Origin: Triglochin maritima
Lineage: Eukaryota; Streptophyta; Magnoliopsida; Alismatales; Juncaginaceae
Assembly: GCA_963682175.1 (NCBI GenBank)
Contig: OY821771.1
Coordinates: 8,989,001-9,053,000 of the forward strand
DNA length: 64,000 nt
Direction of reading: 5' to 3'
Position 1 is the first letter of the stretch. Each line of letters starts with the position of its first letter. Made by a program: the position numbers and the translations under genes. This document shows, one piece after another, positions 1 to 13,814 of the stretch. The notes under the pieces were generated by a model. It saw only the letters and a program-made list of their open reading frames with translations, did not search any database and was not told the origin of the DNA.

Positions 1-663
1 TTCCTATTGTTTTTCTATGAGTTTGGTGAGAACTCATTTTGTTAGCAAAACTTTATTGTCTATAAAGTAAAAGGGAAATCAATTCACTTTTCAAGTTGGA
101 CACACACCAGGAATTTTAAAAACTCAGAAGAAAATTTTCTAACTTTCCACTCGACTCCCTTTAATTATTGATGCACGAATTCCCCTTACGCATTTAATTA
201 AGAATTCAAATCAAGATGAATACTATAAGTATAATTTGAAACCCTTCTAAATGAATTTGAATTCATCCCAACCCGACTACTACCATAGAACTTGTATGGC
301 AAGTAAACAAAAATGCATAGATAGATTGTCAACTCTGGCTCGAACTTAGATAAAAAATAATTTGATTCTAAATTAACTTGAAAATAAAAGATCTTTTGAT
401 TCGAATGGTTCAGTAATATATTGATTCAGTAAATAATTGGTTCAGTAAATAATTTGATTCGAATAGAAAAATTTGACTCAATTTTATATATTTTTATTCG
501 TAGAAATTACAACTCGACCGTAACAAGCCCTAAGTCGGTTGAGTTCCTCCAAATCTCCCGAAAACCACTTCCAGCCGCTCATCCCCCATATTAAAACCCC
601 CAATCCCTCTTCTCCCCCATTCCCCCCACTTTACTTCCCCAAACCCTAACCCTAGCCTCCGCC
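1..663. other. Upstream region of BRR2, no gene seen
   Basis: AT-rich sequence up to about 530, then a C-rich pyrimidine leader running into the BRR2 start codon. I see no open frame of note. The C-rich part from about 560 is probably the BRR2 5' UTR and core promoter; no clear TATA box is visible. Confidence 0.5.
641..655 (+). promoter_or_regulatory. Telo-box motif just upstream of the BRR2 start codon
   Basis: AAACCCTAACCCTAG lies 9 to 23 bases before the ATG. The AAACCCTAA telo-box is a known plant promoter or leader element of translation and growth-related genes. Here it may lie in the 5' UTR, so a regulatory role is inferred. Confidence 0.45.
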
Positions 664-3600
664 ATGGCCCACCTCGGCGGCGGAGCCGAGGCCCACGCCC
701 GGTTCAAACAGTACGAGTACCGCGCCAACTCCAGCCTCGTCCTCACCACTGACTCCCGTCCCCGCGACACCCACGAGCCGACCGGGGAACCGGAGACCCT
801 CTGGGGCAAGATCGACCCCAAGTCCTTCGGAGACCGAGCCTTCCGCGGCAAGCCCTCCGACGACCTCCCCAAACCCCGAAAGTCCAAATCCAAGAACAAA
901 ACCCACCCTTCCTCCGACACCTCCAAACCCCCCAAGCGCCACCGCGTCGCCGACGATCAGCCCTCCGTTTTGACTCTCGCCGATGAGGCCGCGTACCAGC
1001 CGAAGACGAAGGAGACGCGCGCCGCGTACGAGATGATGCTCGGGGTCGTCCAACAGCAGTTCGGAGGGCAGCCGCAGGACGTTCTCACCGGGGCGGCGGA
1101 CGAGGTCTTGGCGGTGCTGAAGAATGAGAAGCTGAAGAATCCCGAGAAGAAGAAGGAGATCGAGAAGTTGTTGAATCCGATCTCCTCGCAGATGTTCGAT
1201 CAGCTTGTGTCGATCGGGAGGTTGATCACGGATTATCAGGATGGGGTGGAGGAGAAGGATAAGGACGGGAAGGAGGAGGATTTGGATGATGTTGGGGTCG
1301 CCGTTGAGTTCGAGGAGGATGAGGAGGACGAGGACGATAGTGACTATGATAAGGTCGTTTCTTTTTCTTTTTCTCTTCGAATTTGGTTAATTGTAGCTTT
1401 GATTAAATATTTGGATGTTGTAATCTAGGGTCAGTAGGCTTGATTTTCAGGTAGTGGAAAAAATTCCAGAACTCCAGTTCTGGGGCTTCCCTTGGTTTTA
1501 GTGTGTAATTTGGGAAACTCATTTCGAATACAAAATTTCTAGTCATGGAACTCCTTGGGACCTCAATTTGTAGGTTTTAAGTTTCACCGCAAACCAATCA
1601 CATCCTTAATTTTATACGGAACTAGCATGATGATTTACATGAGAGTAATGAATGTATTATCGGTTTGCATCTTGATCTTAGCTAGCTGTTAGATTACTAG
1701 TTTTGTAGTTACCATAGGCTCATTATACATGACTCTTGGGGCTTCTGTTGTTGGGTGGTAATAGCAGTAGTTTTGTTCAGATTATATGAATTTTGTTGCG
1801 TCTAGACTTTTTTTTTGAGTTCTGATAGGTGAATTAACATCCCACCCTTTGTTGTAAGTCTTGTACATGTTATTCTACTCAGGAGTAGAAGATAGTGCAT
1901 CAAACTTTTATCTCTGTTGTTGGTTTTATAGCTTTTTTGTTAAGTTGCCTAACAGTTAACTTATTACTACATACCACAAAAGGCAAACAAAGCGAAATGA
2001 TTCTTGTAGTTTCGTGGAAGTAATACTGGTTGCATTAAAAAATAATTGACAAAGGTTAATGTTGGTGTTGTAGGTTCAAGTTAACCTGATAAAATAAACA
2101 AATATTTTCTTTTGATTTTCAGTATAGACATCGTATGTCTTTTGATGCCAACATTGTGCTTGTAGGATCTGTTTCTAATTCATTCTAGTTTGCCGAAGTG
2201 TACTTCGTCTTACTGGTTTTGCAGTAGTTTCCCAGTAATGATGTTGATTTAGGAATTCTTTGTCAGGTTCTCGAGGAAACTGATGGTGAAGATGAGGATG
2301 CACAGGAGTATACTGGCAACAATGCCATGCAAATGGGTGGAATGGATGATGAAGACATGGAAGAAGCAAATGAGGGTATGACCTTAAATGTTCAGGATAT
2401 TGATGCTTACTGGCTTCAACGGAAAATCTCTCAAGCATATGAGGCAATTGATCCGCAGCACAGTCAGAAGCTTGCTGAGGATGTGCTTAAGATACTTGCT
2501 GAAGGTGATGATAGGGATGTTGAGAACCAACTTGTGATACTACTAGATTATGATAAGTTTGATCTTATCAAGTTGTTGCTGAGAAATCGGCTGAAGATAG
2601 TGTGGTGCACTCGGTTGGCAAGAGCAGAAGATCAGGAACAAAGAAAGACAATTGAGGAAGAAATGAGAGTCTCCGGGTCAAACCTTGCTGCAATTCTTGA
2701 GCAACTGCATGCTACTAGAGCATCTGCAAAAGAGAGGCAAAAGAATTTGGAGAAGAGTATAAGAGAGGAGGCAAGGCGATTGAAGGATGAGCATGTTGGC
2801 GAAGATGGCGAAAGGGGCCGTAGGGTTTTTGAAAGAGATACAGAGGGTGGATGGCTTAAGGGACAGAGACAGTTGCTTGATCTTGAGAGTCTTGCTTTCC
2901 ATCAGGGTGGTCTGCTGATGGCAAATAAGAAGTGTGAGCTTCCTCAGGGTTCATATAGGACTCCACACAAAGGTTACGAGGAAGTTCATGTGCCTGCTTT
3001 GAAGGCAAAGCCTTTGGCAGCTGGTGAAGATCTAGTGAAGATATCTGCCATGCCAGATTGGGCACAACCTGCATTTGAAGGAATGAAGCAGCTCAATAGA
3101 GTACAAAGTAGAGTCTATGAGACAGCATTATTTACTCCTGAGAACATTCTATTATGTGCTCCGACTGGTGCTGGAAAGACAAATGTTGCCATGCTGACTA
3201 TTCTTCATCAAATTGCCCTTCACAGAACTGAAAATCCAGATGGTTCCATTGATCATAGCAACTATAAAATTGTCTATGTGGCACCCATGAAAGCGCTTGT
3301 TGCAGAAGTTGTTGGCAACCTCTCAAATCGTTTAAAGTCTTATAATATAGTTGTAAAGGAGCTTAGTGGAGACCAGAGCTTATCTCGCCAGCAAATTGAG
3401 GAAACTCAGATAATTGTTACAACACCAGAAAAGTGGGATATTGTGACCAGGAAATCTGGGGACAGGACGTATACACAGCTTGTGAAGCTTCTCATTATTG
3501 ATGAAATCCATCTGCTTCATGATAACAGAGGCCCTGTTCTTGAAAGCATTGTTGCAAGAACAGTTAGACAGATTGAAACCACGAAAGAGCATATCCGTCT

Positions 3601-6600
3601 CGTGGGTCTATCAGCTACTCTTCCAAACCATGAAGATGTTGCATTATTTTTGCGTGTTAATGCTTCCAAGGGTCTATTTCATTTTGATAATGGCTACAGA
3701 CCTTGCCCTCTTGCACAACAGTATATAGGAATAACTGTTAAAAAACCTCTGCAGAGATTCCAGTTGATGAATGAGATTTGCTATGAGAAGGTCATGAGTG
3801 CTGCAGGAAAACATCAGGTGCTTATTTTTGTCCATTCAAGGAAGGAGACTGCAAAAACTGCCCGTGCAATACGAGACAGTGCTCTTGCTAATGACACACT
3901 TAGTCGATTTTTGAAGGATGACAGTGCTAGTCGGGAAATTCTTCATAGTCAAACGGAGCTTGTCAAGAGCAATGATTTGAAGGATCTTTTGCCCTATGGT
4001 TTTGCAATTCATCATGCCGGTATGGCAAGAGTGGATCGTGATTTGGTTGAAGCACTTTTTGTTGAAGGACACGTACAAGTTTTGGTATCAACAGCTACTC
4101 TTGCTTGGGGTGTCAATCTGCCGGCTCATACTGTGATCATAAAAGGTACACAGGTCTATAACCCTGAGAAAGGAGCATGGACGGAGCTGAGTCCTTTGGA
4201 TGTTATGCAGATGCTTGGTCGTGCTGGGAGACCTCAGTATGATTCCTATGGAGAAGGGATAATCTTAACAGGGCACAGTGAATTGCAATACTATCTTTCT
4301 CTAATGAATCAACAACTCCCTATTGAAAGTCAGTTCATATCAAAATTAGCTGATCAGTTAAATGCTGAAATTGTCCTTGGTACTGTTCAGAATGCAAGAG
4401 AGGCTTGTACTTGGATTGGATATACTTACTTATACATCCGCATGTTGCGTAACCCGATTTTGTATGGATTGCCAGTGGATATTCTGGACACAGATAAAAC
4501 ACTAGAGGAAAGGAGGGCTGATCTGGTAAGTCTTTGGAGTACCATTCTGATTTATTGTTCTAAATGTTCATCCTCTTTTAGATGTGCTTCCTATTCATAT
4601 TAATTTTCAGATTGCCTGAAACCTCAACTACTTGTGCATTTCTCTTAGAGATGTATCCTTTTCTTGTACTATCTTAACCATAGGTTAATATTACATCAGT
4701 ATGCATGCTAGACAATAGGAAACTTCATTACAAGATAAAGCCAAGGTAGTGTTTAGATCTTTGCACTTGGGTCTGTGGATGTAAGGGAATCTATAAACTT
4801 GGACTAACCATGGTACATTCTTCTATTTCACATAATAGATGTCAGTGTGACTGATTCTTTATTTCGTTTGTAGCCATGTAGATTACTCACTGGTATCCTC
4901 TATCCTTAATTATATCTTGAACTGTCCGGTGGAGATATGTCAGTATGTGTTATGTCAATACGGCTTTGGCCAACTTTTCGAAAGAGGCATAATCATTATC
5001 ATCTTGGCTCGCCTTTCTATTGTCTTGTGTCATCTTATTAAATATTTCAAGTACTGTTGCAAGTGTTCATTAAAAGCTTGTAAGTCCTTAAAAAGGATTT
5101 ACTATTATCATACTGTAGTGCCAGTTAGCTGATTGTGTTTCTCTTTCCTTGGTTCCCGTGTCTCTGTTATTACTGTTTATATTTGTCCTTATAGTTTCAT
5201 CTCTTATCATAATTTTATTTTATTTTGTGGATGTACTTTACTTGTTTCAGGTCCATTCTGCTGCAAGCATCTTGGATAAAAACAACTTAATAAAGTACGA
5301 TAGGAAAAGTGGCTACTTTCAGGTCACTGACCTTGGGAGAATCGCTAGTTATTACTATATAACTCATGGAACAATATCCACGTACAATGAGTACTTGAAG
5401 CCAACGATGGGTGACATTGAGCTTTGCCGATTATTCTCTCTTAGTGAAGAATTCAAATATGTGACAGTTAGGCAAGATGAAAAAATGGAACTGGCAAAGC
5501 TTCTGGAGCGTGTTCCTATTCCTGTTAAAGAAAGTTTAGAAGAACCCAGCACAAAAATTAACGTCCTTCTACAGGCATACGTTTCTCAGTTGAAACTTGA
5601 GGGATTATCTCTGACTTCCGACATGGTTTTCATTACACAGGTTTGTTATGCTGTTAACATTTTCATTGTTGTATTTTGTCTGCAATTGTTGCCTCTACCA
5701 GTTTCACTTCATAATCATAATGTTCTATATTTGCTTATTATATTTTTTCATTTCCAGAGTGCTGGACGTCTTATGCGTGCTCTATTTGAGATTGTTCTCA
5801 AAAGGGGCTGGGCTCAGCTTGCTGAAAAGGCTTTGAATATGTGCAAAATGATCAATAAACGTATGTGGAATGTCCAAACACCTCTGCGCCAATTCAATGG
5901 AATACCGAACGAAATATTGATGAAATTGGAGAAGAAGGACCTGGCCTGGGAAAGGTACTATGATCTCTCCTCCCAGGAGATTGGAGAGCTTATTCGTTTC
6001 CAAAAGATGGGAAGACAGCTCCATAAGTGCATACATCAGCTTCCCAAGCTTAACCTTAATGCAGATGTTCAACCAATCACTCGTACCATAATAAGATTTG
6101 AACTCACAATAACTCCTGATTTCCAATGGGACGACCGGGTTCATGGTTATGTGGAGCCCTTTTGGGTTATTGTCGAAGATAATGATGGTGAATTCATTCT
6201 TCACCATGAGTATTTTATGCTGAAGAAACAATATATCGAGGAGGACCACACTTTGAATTTTACTGTTCCAATGTATGAACCGTTGCCACCTCAATATTTC
6301 ATCAAAGTGGTTTCTGACAGGTGGCTTGGGTCTCAGACTGTTCTACCTGTCTCCTTTCGACATCTGATTTTGCCAGAAAAATATCCACCGCCGACCGAAC
6401 TTTTAGATTTGCAGCCTCTTCCTGTGACCGCATTGAGAAACCCTTCTTATGAAGCCGTTTATGAGAAGGATTTCAAGCACTTCAATCCCATACAGACACA
6501 AGTATTCACAGTCTTATACAATACAGATGACAATGTTCTTGTTGCAGCTCCGACAGGTAGCGGCAAGACTATATGTGCAGAATTTGCTGTACTGCGAAAT

Positions 6601-8937
6601 CATCAGAAGGGACCAGAAAACATGCGTGTTGTGTACATTGCTCCTATTGAAGCTCTTGCAAAGGAAAGACTTGGTGACTGGGAGCAGAAATTCGGAGAAG
6701 GTCTAGGCTTGCGTGTGGTGGCCCTAACAGGTGAAACCACAACTGATCTCAAACTGCTCGAGAAAGGCCAAATTATCATTAGCACTCCGGAAAAATGGGA
6801 TTCTCTGTCACGCCGTTGGAAACAGAGAAAAAATGTACAGCAGGTTAGCCTTTTCATTGTTGACGAGCTTCATTTGATTGGTGGTGGAGATGGAGCAGTT
6901 TTAGAGATCATAGTATCTCGCATGAGGCGTATCTCTAATCAGGTAGAGAGCAAAATAAGGATCGTTGCACTTTCCACTTCGCTTGCAAATGCCAAGGACC
7001 TTGGTGACTGGATCGATGCTACCTCTCATGGACTTTTCAATTTTCCACCTGGAGTGCGTCCTGTGCCTCTTGAGATACACATTCAAGGTGTGGACATAGC
7101 GAATTTTGAAGCTAGAATGCAGGCAATGACCAAGCCAAGCTACACTGCTGTAGTGCAACATGCAAAGAATGGGAAGCCTGCTCTTGTGTTTGTTCCAACG
7201 AGGAAGCATGCACGGTTAACTGCACTTGATCTGATGACTTATTCAAGTACAGAAAACAGTAGGAAACCACCATTTTTGCTTCGATCTGAGGAAGATCTGG
7301 ATCCATTTCTCTCAGAAATCAAGGAACACACACTGTGTGTGACACTTAGACATGGTGTTGGTTATTTGCACGAAGGGCTAAGCAGTATGGATCGGGATGT
7401 TGTCTTACACTTGTTCCAAGCTGGGTGGATACAAGTGTGTGTTGCGAGCAGTTCTATGTGTTGGGGAACACCTATAACGGCCCATTTAGTGGTGGTTATG
7501 GGAACCCAGTACTACGATGGACGGGAAAATATTCACACTGATTATCCAATTACTGACCTCCTACAGATGATGGGGCATGCTAGTCGACCCCTTTTAGATA
7601 ATTCTGGGAAATGTGTGATCTTGTGCCATGCTCCACGAAAAGAGTACTACAAAAAATTCTTGTACGAAGCATTTCCTGTGGAAAGCCATCTTCATCACTA
7701 TATTCATGATAACTTGAATGCTGAGGTTGTGGTGGGAGAGATCGAGAACAAGCAAGATGCGGTTGACTATATCACTTGGACTTTCATGTATAGAAGGCTC
7801 AATAAGAATCCAAATTACTACAATCTCCAGGGTGTTAGTCACAGGCATCTGTCAGATCATTTATCCGAGATGATAGAGAATGCATTGAGTGATTTGGAAG
7901 CAAGTAAGTGCATTGCCATCGAAGAGGATATGTATCTTTCACCTCTGAACCTGGGCATGATAGCATCCTATTATTATATCAAGTATACCACCATAGAGCG
8001 TTTCAGTTCATCTCTGACTCAAAAAACAAAGATGAAAGGTCTTCTGGAGATCTTAGCTTCAGCTTCCGAGTATGCAAACCTTCCAATTCGACCTGGTGAG
8101 GAGGAATCAATGAGAAAGCTTATCAACCATCAGAGGTTTTCATTTGAAAATCCAAAGCTGACAGATCACCATGTCAAGGCAAATGTGTTGTTACAAGCAC
8201 ACTTCTCCAGGCACACGGTGGTTGGAAATCTAGCGGATGATCAGCAGCAGGTGCTCTTTTCTGCCCACAGATTGCTTCAGGCGATGGTTGATGTTATCTC
8301 CAGCAACGGGTGGCTTAACCTTTCTCTATCTGCCATGGAAGTGAGCCAAATGGTTACACAAGGCATGTGGGAACGTGATTCTGTACTACTTCAGCTTCCA
8401 CACTTCACAAAGGAACTAGCAAAGAAATTCCAAGATAACCCTGAAAGGAGCATAGAGACTATCTTTGATCTGGTTGAAATGGAAGACGACAAGAGGCGTG
8501 AGCTGCTGCAGATGTCTGACTCTCAGCTTCTTGATATTGCCCGATTCTGTAACAGATATCCAAATATTGACATGGCCTACGAAGTGTTGGACAGCGATGA
8601 TGTTAGGGCGGGCGAGACTGTTACACTGCAGGTCACACTTGAACGTGATCTTGAGGGACGTACAGAAGTTGGACCTGTGGATGCACCTAGATTTCCAAAC
8701 ACCAAAGAGGAAGGTTGGTGGCTCGTGGTTGGTGATAGTTCTACAAATCAGCTACTTGCCATCAAGCGTGTAGCTCTGCAGCGAAGGGCCAGGGTGAAGC
8801 TTGATTTTTCTGCTGCGGCAGAAGTTGGCATGAGAACCTATATGATCTATTTTATGTGCGACTCTTATCTTGGGTGTGACCAGGAATACAGTTTCGATGT
8901 TGATGTTAAGGAAGCAGGAGATCAAGATATGGAGTAA
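664..8937 (+). CDS. BRR2: BRR2-type U5 snRNP RNA helicase (DExH12-like), complete, four exons
   Basis: Exons 664-1353, 2267-4525, 5251-5640 and 5758-8937; every intron is GT..AG and phase 0. The product is 2172 aa, close to plant BRR2A (about 2170). BRR2 is the Ski2-like helicase of the U5 snRNP that unwinds U4/U6 during spliceosome activation. Visible layout: acidic N-terminal region, N-terminal helicase cassette with Walker A APTGAGKT (about 528-535), DEIH (about 642-645), GLSATLPN and QMLGRAGRP, then a Sec63 unit. The C-terminal cassette has APTGSGKT (about 1377-1384) and DELH (about 1482-1485), followed by a second Sec63 unit. That cassette shows pseudo-enzyme changes: STS in place of SAT in motif III, and His about 1720 in MMGHASRP where the N cassette has Arg. 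Exon 1 is GC-rich and the rest AT-rich. A nuclear splicing role is inferred from homology. Confidence 0.97.
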
Positions 8938-10686
8938 CTGGATAGCTTGGCTTTCTACTGGGTGAGCTGAAAACTCTGTATTTGATGTTTTTCAATCTAT
9001 CATATTGCTCATTTAGGATCTTTATTAGTTATTTGGTAACAATTTTTTTGGTATTGCTTATAAACTTCTGTATATTTCCAGAACCCAAATCAAATGTACT
9101 GCATGCAAGCACTCGAAAAGGAACGTGTTCCTCATTCTAAATGGGATTAAGAAATGTGGGAAGACGACAGCGAGACAATGTATTTTACATTATCACACTT
9201 TTTCTTGGCAAAATGTTGTCGCACATAACCGTAATTTCGTACTCCATACTGTGTATTTCCATCAGATGTAAGTACTGCCTATTTTTCGTCTAGCAGTTAT
9301 TTCTGTTGCTGTGCTTGATGCATAGTGTTCTTATTTCTGTTCCAATTTTGTGCTGAATTAAAAGGCAGTGCAGAGACTTGATGCCCGTGTTGCTCACATT
9401 TTCCTTCTGGATGGCTCATGACTTTGACGGAATCGAGCTCGTTAGTTTGATATCTTCATGTCTCTGTTTGGTAAGATTTTGTTCACTAGCTGATTTAGGC
9501 TTGAGGTTCAATCCATGCAATGTTAGCATTTATATGTGGTATATATGTTTTAGCACCTGTTACTATCTACTGTCAATGGGAGGTTAGGATAATGTGATCT
9601 ACACAACAAATTGATGAACACGTAGTAAGTGTTGTGTAGCTGTTCATTGAATCAAATTGAGTTCGTTTCTGAAGCAAATTAATCTGAGATTGCCAGCAAA
9701 TCGTTAGGCTGTTGGATCAAGAAACTGATCTAATGCCATCTACTGTTTTACCTTGACCTGAAGTCATATCTTGCTCCGTCAGTATCTTAGCAAGAACTTG
9801 TTTTGTCATTATATAAAAAAAGAACTTGTTTTGTCATTGGTCGTTTCGACCATGTCAAATAAGATTTGCAGTGGTTGGGGAAAGTGCTACTAGTTGTTGG
9901 AGGTGATGAGATATTGAGTTAGATTGCTTGAAGTATTACACCTTAGGAAATCCCTGCCAGTGTTACTTTCAGCATAGAGTAAATCTTAAAAGTTTATATA
10001 TACATGTTATTAAATTTCAGGTCATTTGGGACTGATACTCATGTTGTTACCTATTAGTCTGTATATGAACGTATGAGCGAAATATATTTAATATATCCAA
10101 CTGAGCCATATTATTAATCGAATTCTGTAAGTGTATTGAGGTTCTCAACGGTGAGATATTTCCCTGCTAACGCAAAATTTTGAAATCCGAGGGGAAAAGC
10201 CACTTATCTTGGAGGTCCATATCTTGTCCAAACATTCCACTAATCCACTACACGTGAAGCACCCTATATAGCTCGTGGTACTGGGACAGACGGTTACTTA
10301 AGTTTCCCTTCGAGTCATTGTTTTTTGTTTTGTTTTCCTGCTTTTTTTTAGAACATTTGAGATGAAATGAAAATCTGTTACCATTACTTAAATCGTAATC
10401 GCTTTTTGTGAAAGTTAAATGATGCTAGTACTCGTAAATCGCAAAGAAATCAAACTTGGTATAAGTACGAACTCCTGGAGCTATATGAACTATAGCTCTT
10501 CAAACATATTCCGTTGATAATATGTTATCAGCAATCAACCCGTTCATCTAGGTCGAGCAGATTTCTGATTTTATTTAGGTGCGTTACCCGGTGAGAGTAT
10601 GGTGTTGGGTACTTGTATGTCGTGTTAAGACTTAAGATTCACGTATTAGGCGTACATGCAAACACCTAACTTCTATGACTACTAAC
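8938..10686. other. BRR2 3' UTR and intergenic DNA
   Basis: The first few hundred bases after the BRR2 stop are presumably 3' UTR, but no poly(A) site can be fixed. The rest is AT-rich with only short chance frames. No gene or RNA was recognised. Confidence 0.5.
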
Positions 10687-11214
10687 TAGGACCGTAAATG
10701 GGTGGTTCGTGGTCGGTTATAGGACTTACCCATGACTATACCCGTCTAAAAACAGTTTTGGGCGGTTAAATGGTTATATGGTTAAAACTTAATGGATACT
10801 AAAATCGATATAAGAATTGGATAAATGGTTAAATTGATAAAAACTTGTTAAAGTTGTTAAAAATATCATAACATCCATGATTTTATAATCAAAATCTCCA
10901 AAAAATCATAATCTAAACATTCACAAATTCATATAAAACAACATCAAACATCCACACATGATGACAATAATAATACAAACAATTAGATGTATATAGTATA
11001 TATAACAAAATATTATATATATTTATTATGTTTCGTGGTTAAACGGACGGGTTAAATCATGTAACCTTATCCGTCCATTTATTAAACGGTTATGATTTTC
11101 ACAGCCATCATCCGTCTATTTATTAAACGGTTATGATTTTTACAACCCGTGATCCTACCCGTCAGTTCGGTTAGGACAATTAAATGATTTTTACCCGATC
11201 CATTTACAACCCTA
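10687..11214. mobile_element. hAT-type MITE with perfect 8-bp target duplication
   Basis: A 528-bp element whose ends read TAGGACCGTAAATGG and, on the other strand, TAGGGTTGTAAATGG. It is flanked on both sides by CTACTAAC (10679-10686 and 11215-11222). An 8-bp duplication and TAGGG-type ends are characteristic of hAT elements. The interior is AT-rich with repeated Pu-ACGGTTA-type units and no coding potential. Confidence 0.85.
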
Positions 11215-13814
11215 CTACTAACCAAGTGCTCCTCTCATCACACAAAAACACTATGAAATCGAGTCGATTTAAAAAAATCTAAACCGCAAATATGTGTATT
11301 GATATTTTGGTAATGATCAAACAAGTCTTTTGATCGGTAAAATCGTTTAACATTACCGCATTCGAAATTTGTTATATACGCGTACTTCTACAATATTCAT
11401 GTACCTTACGGAATGTTGTAGTATCCATAGTACAATATTCATGTACCTTACGCCAATAAGGATGTAAGCTTGCCGCATGTTCAAACTGAAGCTAGCATTC
11501 TACATGAAGCCTAAAACTTGTGAAAGTTCAGTTAAAAATAATGGAAAATTAAGTCAGATGATATAATGTTGGTAAGGAGTTGCTTTTGCTACACATGTGA
11601 CGCTACAAGTTAAACACTTAAGATTCTATTCTGATCCAGAGATTTTACCGTAAATTTACTATTTGGGTTGGATTGTCCAAACACTAAATTTGATCTCACA
11701 TAATCCATTTGACTGTCGGGAAAAACCGATTATGAGAGAGCTTACGGACTTTATGAGTTGATAGAAACCGATTCTTGGATTCCTGCCACAAATCCTGGTA
11801 ATCAAATTATTTTTTGCATGCTTAGACTTCCTTATATCACCTTCCACTATACGTTGAATCAGCGGAACACAAATCCAAATAAAACAACGAAATCCATAAT
11901 CACTTACCACAAAGCAAGTCAAAATGGGCAACCTTTTATTCCCTTACCGATTGAACCTGATGTCAATTGATTTCTACCCACTTACCTTTCCCTCTGATTA
12001 GGTGGACGTAATGATTTTTTTTTATGATCTAAAATTTCTTACCACACATTCCACTTTACGAGACAGACTAGTTGTGGTTCTAAAATCTAAACTGGAGTGA
12101 CCCAACACCTGAGTAATTGAGATTTATTCAATACATCCAACAATTCAGATTGTAATATAAAGGAATGGTTTTTTTGGACATGGTTTTCCTACCTGAAAGA
12201 GAATGTGCTACTGCTATGGTAAAAGCACATAACATATCCTAGCAGTAGCAGCAGACTAGCTTTCCATTGGAATCGGCTGCAGCCATTGGTGAAGCAACAA
12301 CCCAAGCTGGTGGACCACTACCCAGAAGCCACTGCTGATCATGGAAACACAACTTCCTGGCAAATTTGTACTACAATACAAAGTTGTTGATGGGATTCTT
12401 GACAAACATCCAACATTACCACAACCCTTTGGATTTGATCTCACCAGAATATCCTAAACACCTTTGTCCTTTTCTCATCATACTTCAAGAAGTGTTCCTA
12501 TTGCAAATTTGATAGGTTTCTTCACATCTTATGTAAAATTTTAAATAAAATATTTGCTAGTTAGTAATTCAAGATGATAGTTGATTTAATTGTATTATAA
12601 CGTCTTTTTGCTTCTTGTTTGGAGTAACGCGAGACTATATTAGTGACGCATTATCGAACTCTCACATGTGACTGATTCCTCATAGTCGATCAAATCTCTT
12701 TCATATCATATAGAGTTAAATCAATTGATCCATCACCATCAATCTAGTGTGTGTTTGATTGGTAATACTGGTAAAGCGATTGGAGTATTAGTAGGAATAT
12801 TCATATTGATATATTCCTCATTGAATAAATATCTTCTAGTTTTCACTTTTACCTTCTTGTCACTAATCGACTAATTTGCTTGATTTTTTTTCATACTAAT
12901 ATTTGATTTTTAATCATTTTGTTGAATATCTGAACAATTTGATTGGGTAGGCCTATGTATTATGTGCCAAGAAAAGAGAGAAGAAACATAGGTTTGAATT
13001 TGGAATTCGACTGGTTAAATGAGTTGTTTGAGAATTGAAATGGTATGATAGAATGAGGATATAATGCGTAATATCCATAACATGGCAGGCAAGTATAATA
13101 TGATTTTCAAATCGTCGAGGTATTGAATCGATTATTTATTTTAATATAATTTGATTGGAGTAGAGAAATAATTTCGGGTCGCATCTAGAGATACAATATG
13201 TAATTAATCTTCTTCAGTACGTCTTGACATGAGCACTATATTTTTTTAGCCAATCTCACCCAAATGGTTATGAATCATGACACCTTTTGCTGTATGATAA
13301 GCTGATAAATCTTATTCACCAAGAAGTTAAGAATATTGAGTACTTGAATAGTAGTCAAAGTTTGCTGCTTTGGACACAACAATAAGAACACACCAAAATC
13401 TTACGAGGCAGAAAAAAACACATGGGCATGCTTACATGTTGGTCTATGTTTATGTAACTACATCTGAAGGCATGCTTACATAGCTAACTTTGATAATTAA
13501 TTTTTCTGGAAAATAGTTGTTCATGAAAGATTAGTTCACCAATGAGGTTAGTCTGTAGAGGATACAACCTGTCTCTCACTTAACATGAGTCCAAGTGTCC
13601 AACACACCACCCGATCCAACTAGTTTGATAACTAACAGATGCATGCACATCAATAAGATGAATATATTAATTAATAGTAAAATCTCTCAACATCAATATA
13701 ATAATTAATATATATCAATCACACCTCTAGCTTGGTTAATACTAACTGCTTAATTATAACCCTAGTTAATTAAGACATATGCATGAGGTTACAATCTCCC
13801 ATTGAAGGCTAAGT
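11215..13814. other. Intergenic AT-rich DNA
   Basis: No supported gene. Around 12170-12470 base composition is more even and a short open frame exists in several phases, which could be a degraded gene fragment, but I could not match it to any family. The region before 13814 holds the presumed 3' side of the FAF-like gene. Confidence 0.4.

Noticed and set aside
12256..12444. 62-codon minus-strand frame in a region of even composition
   Set aside because: Could be a gene scrap, but no motif was recognised in any of the six frames, so no call was made.
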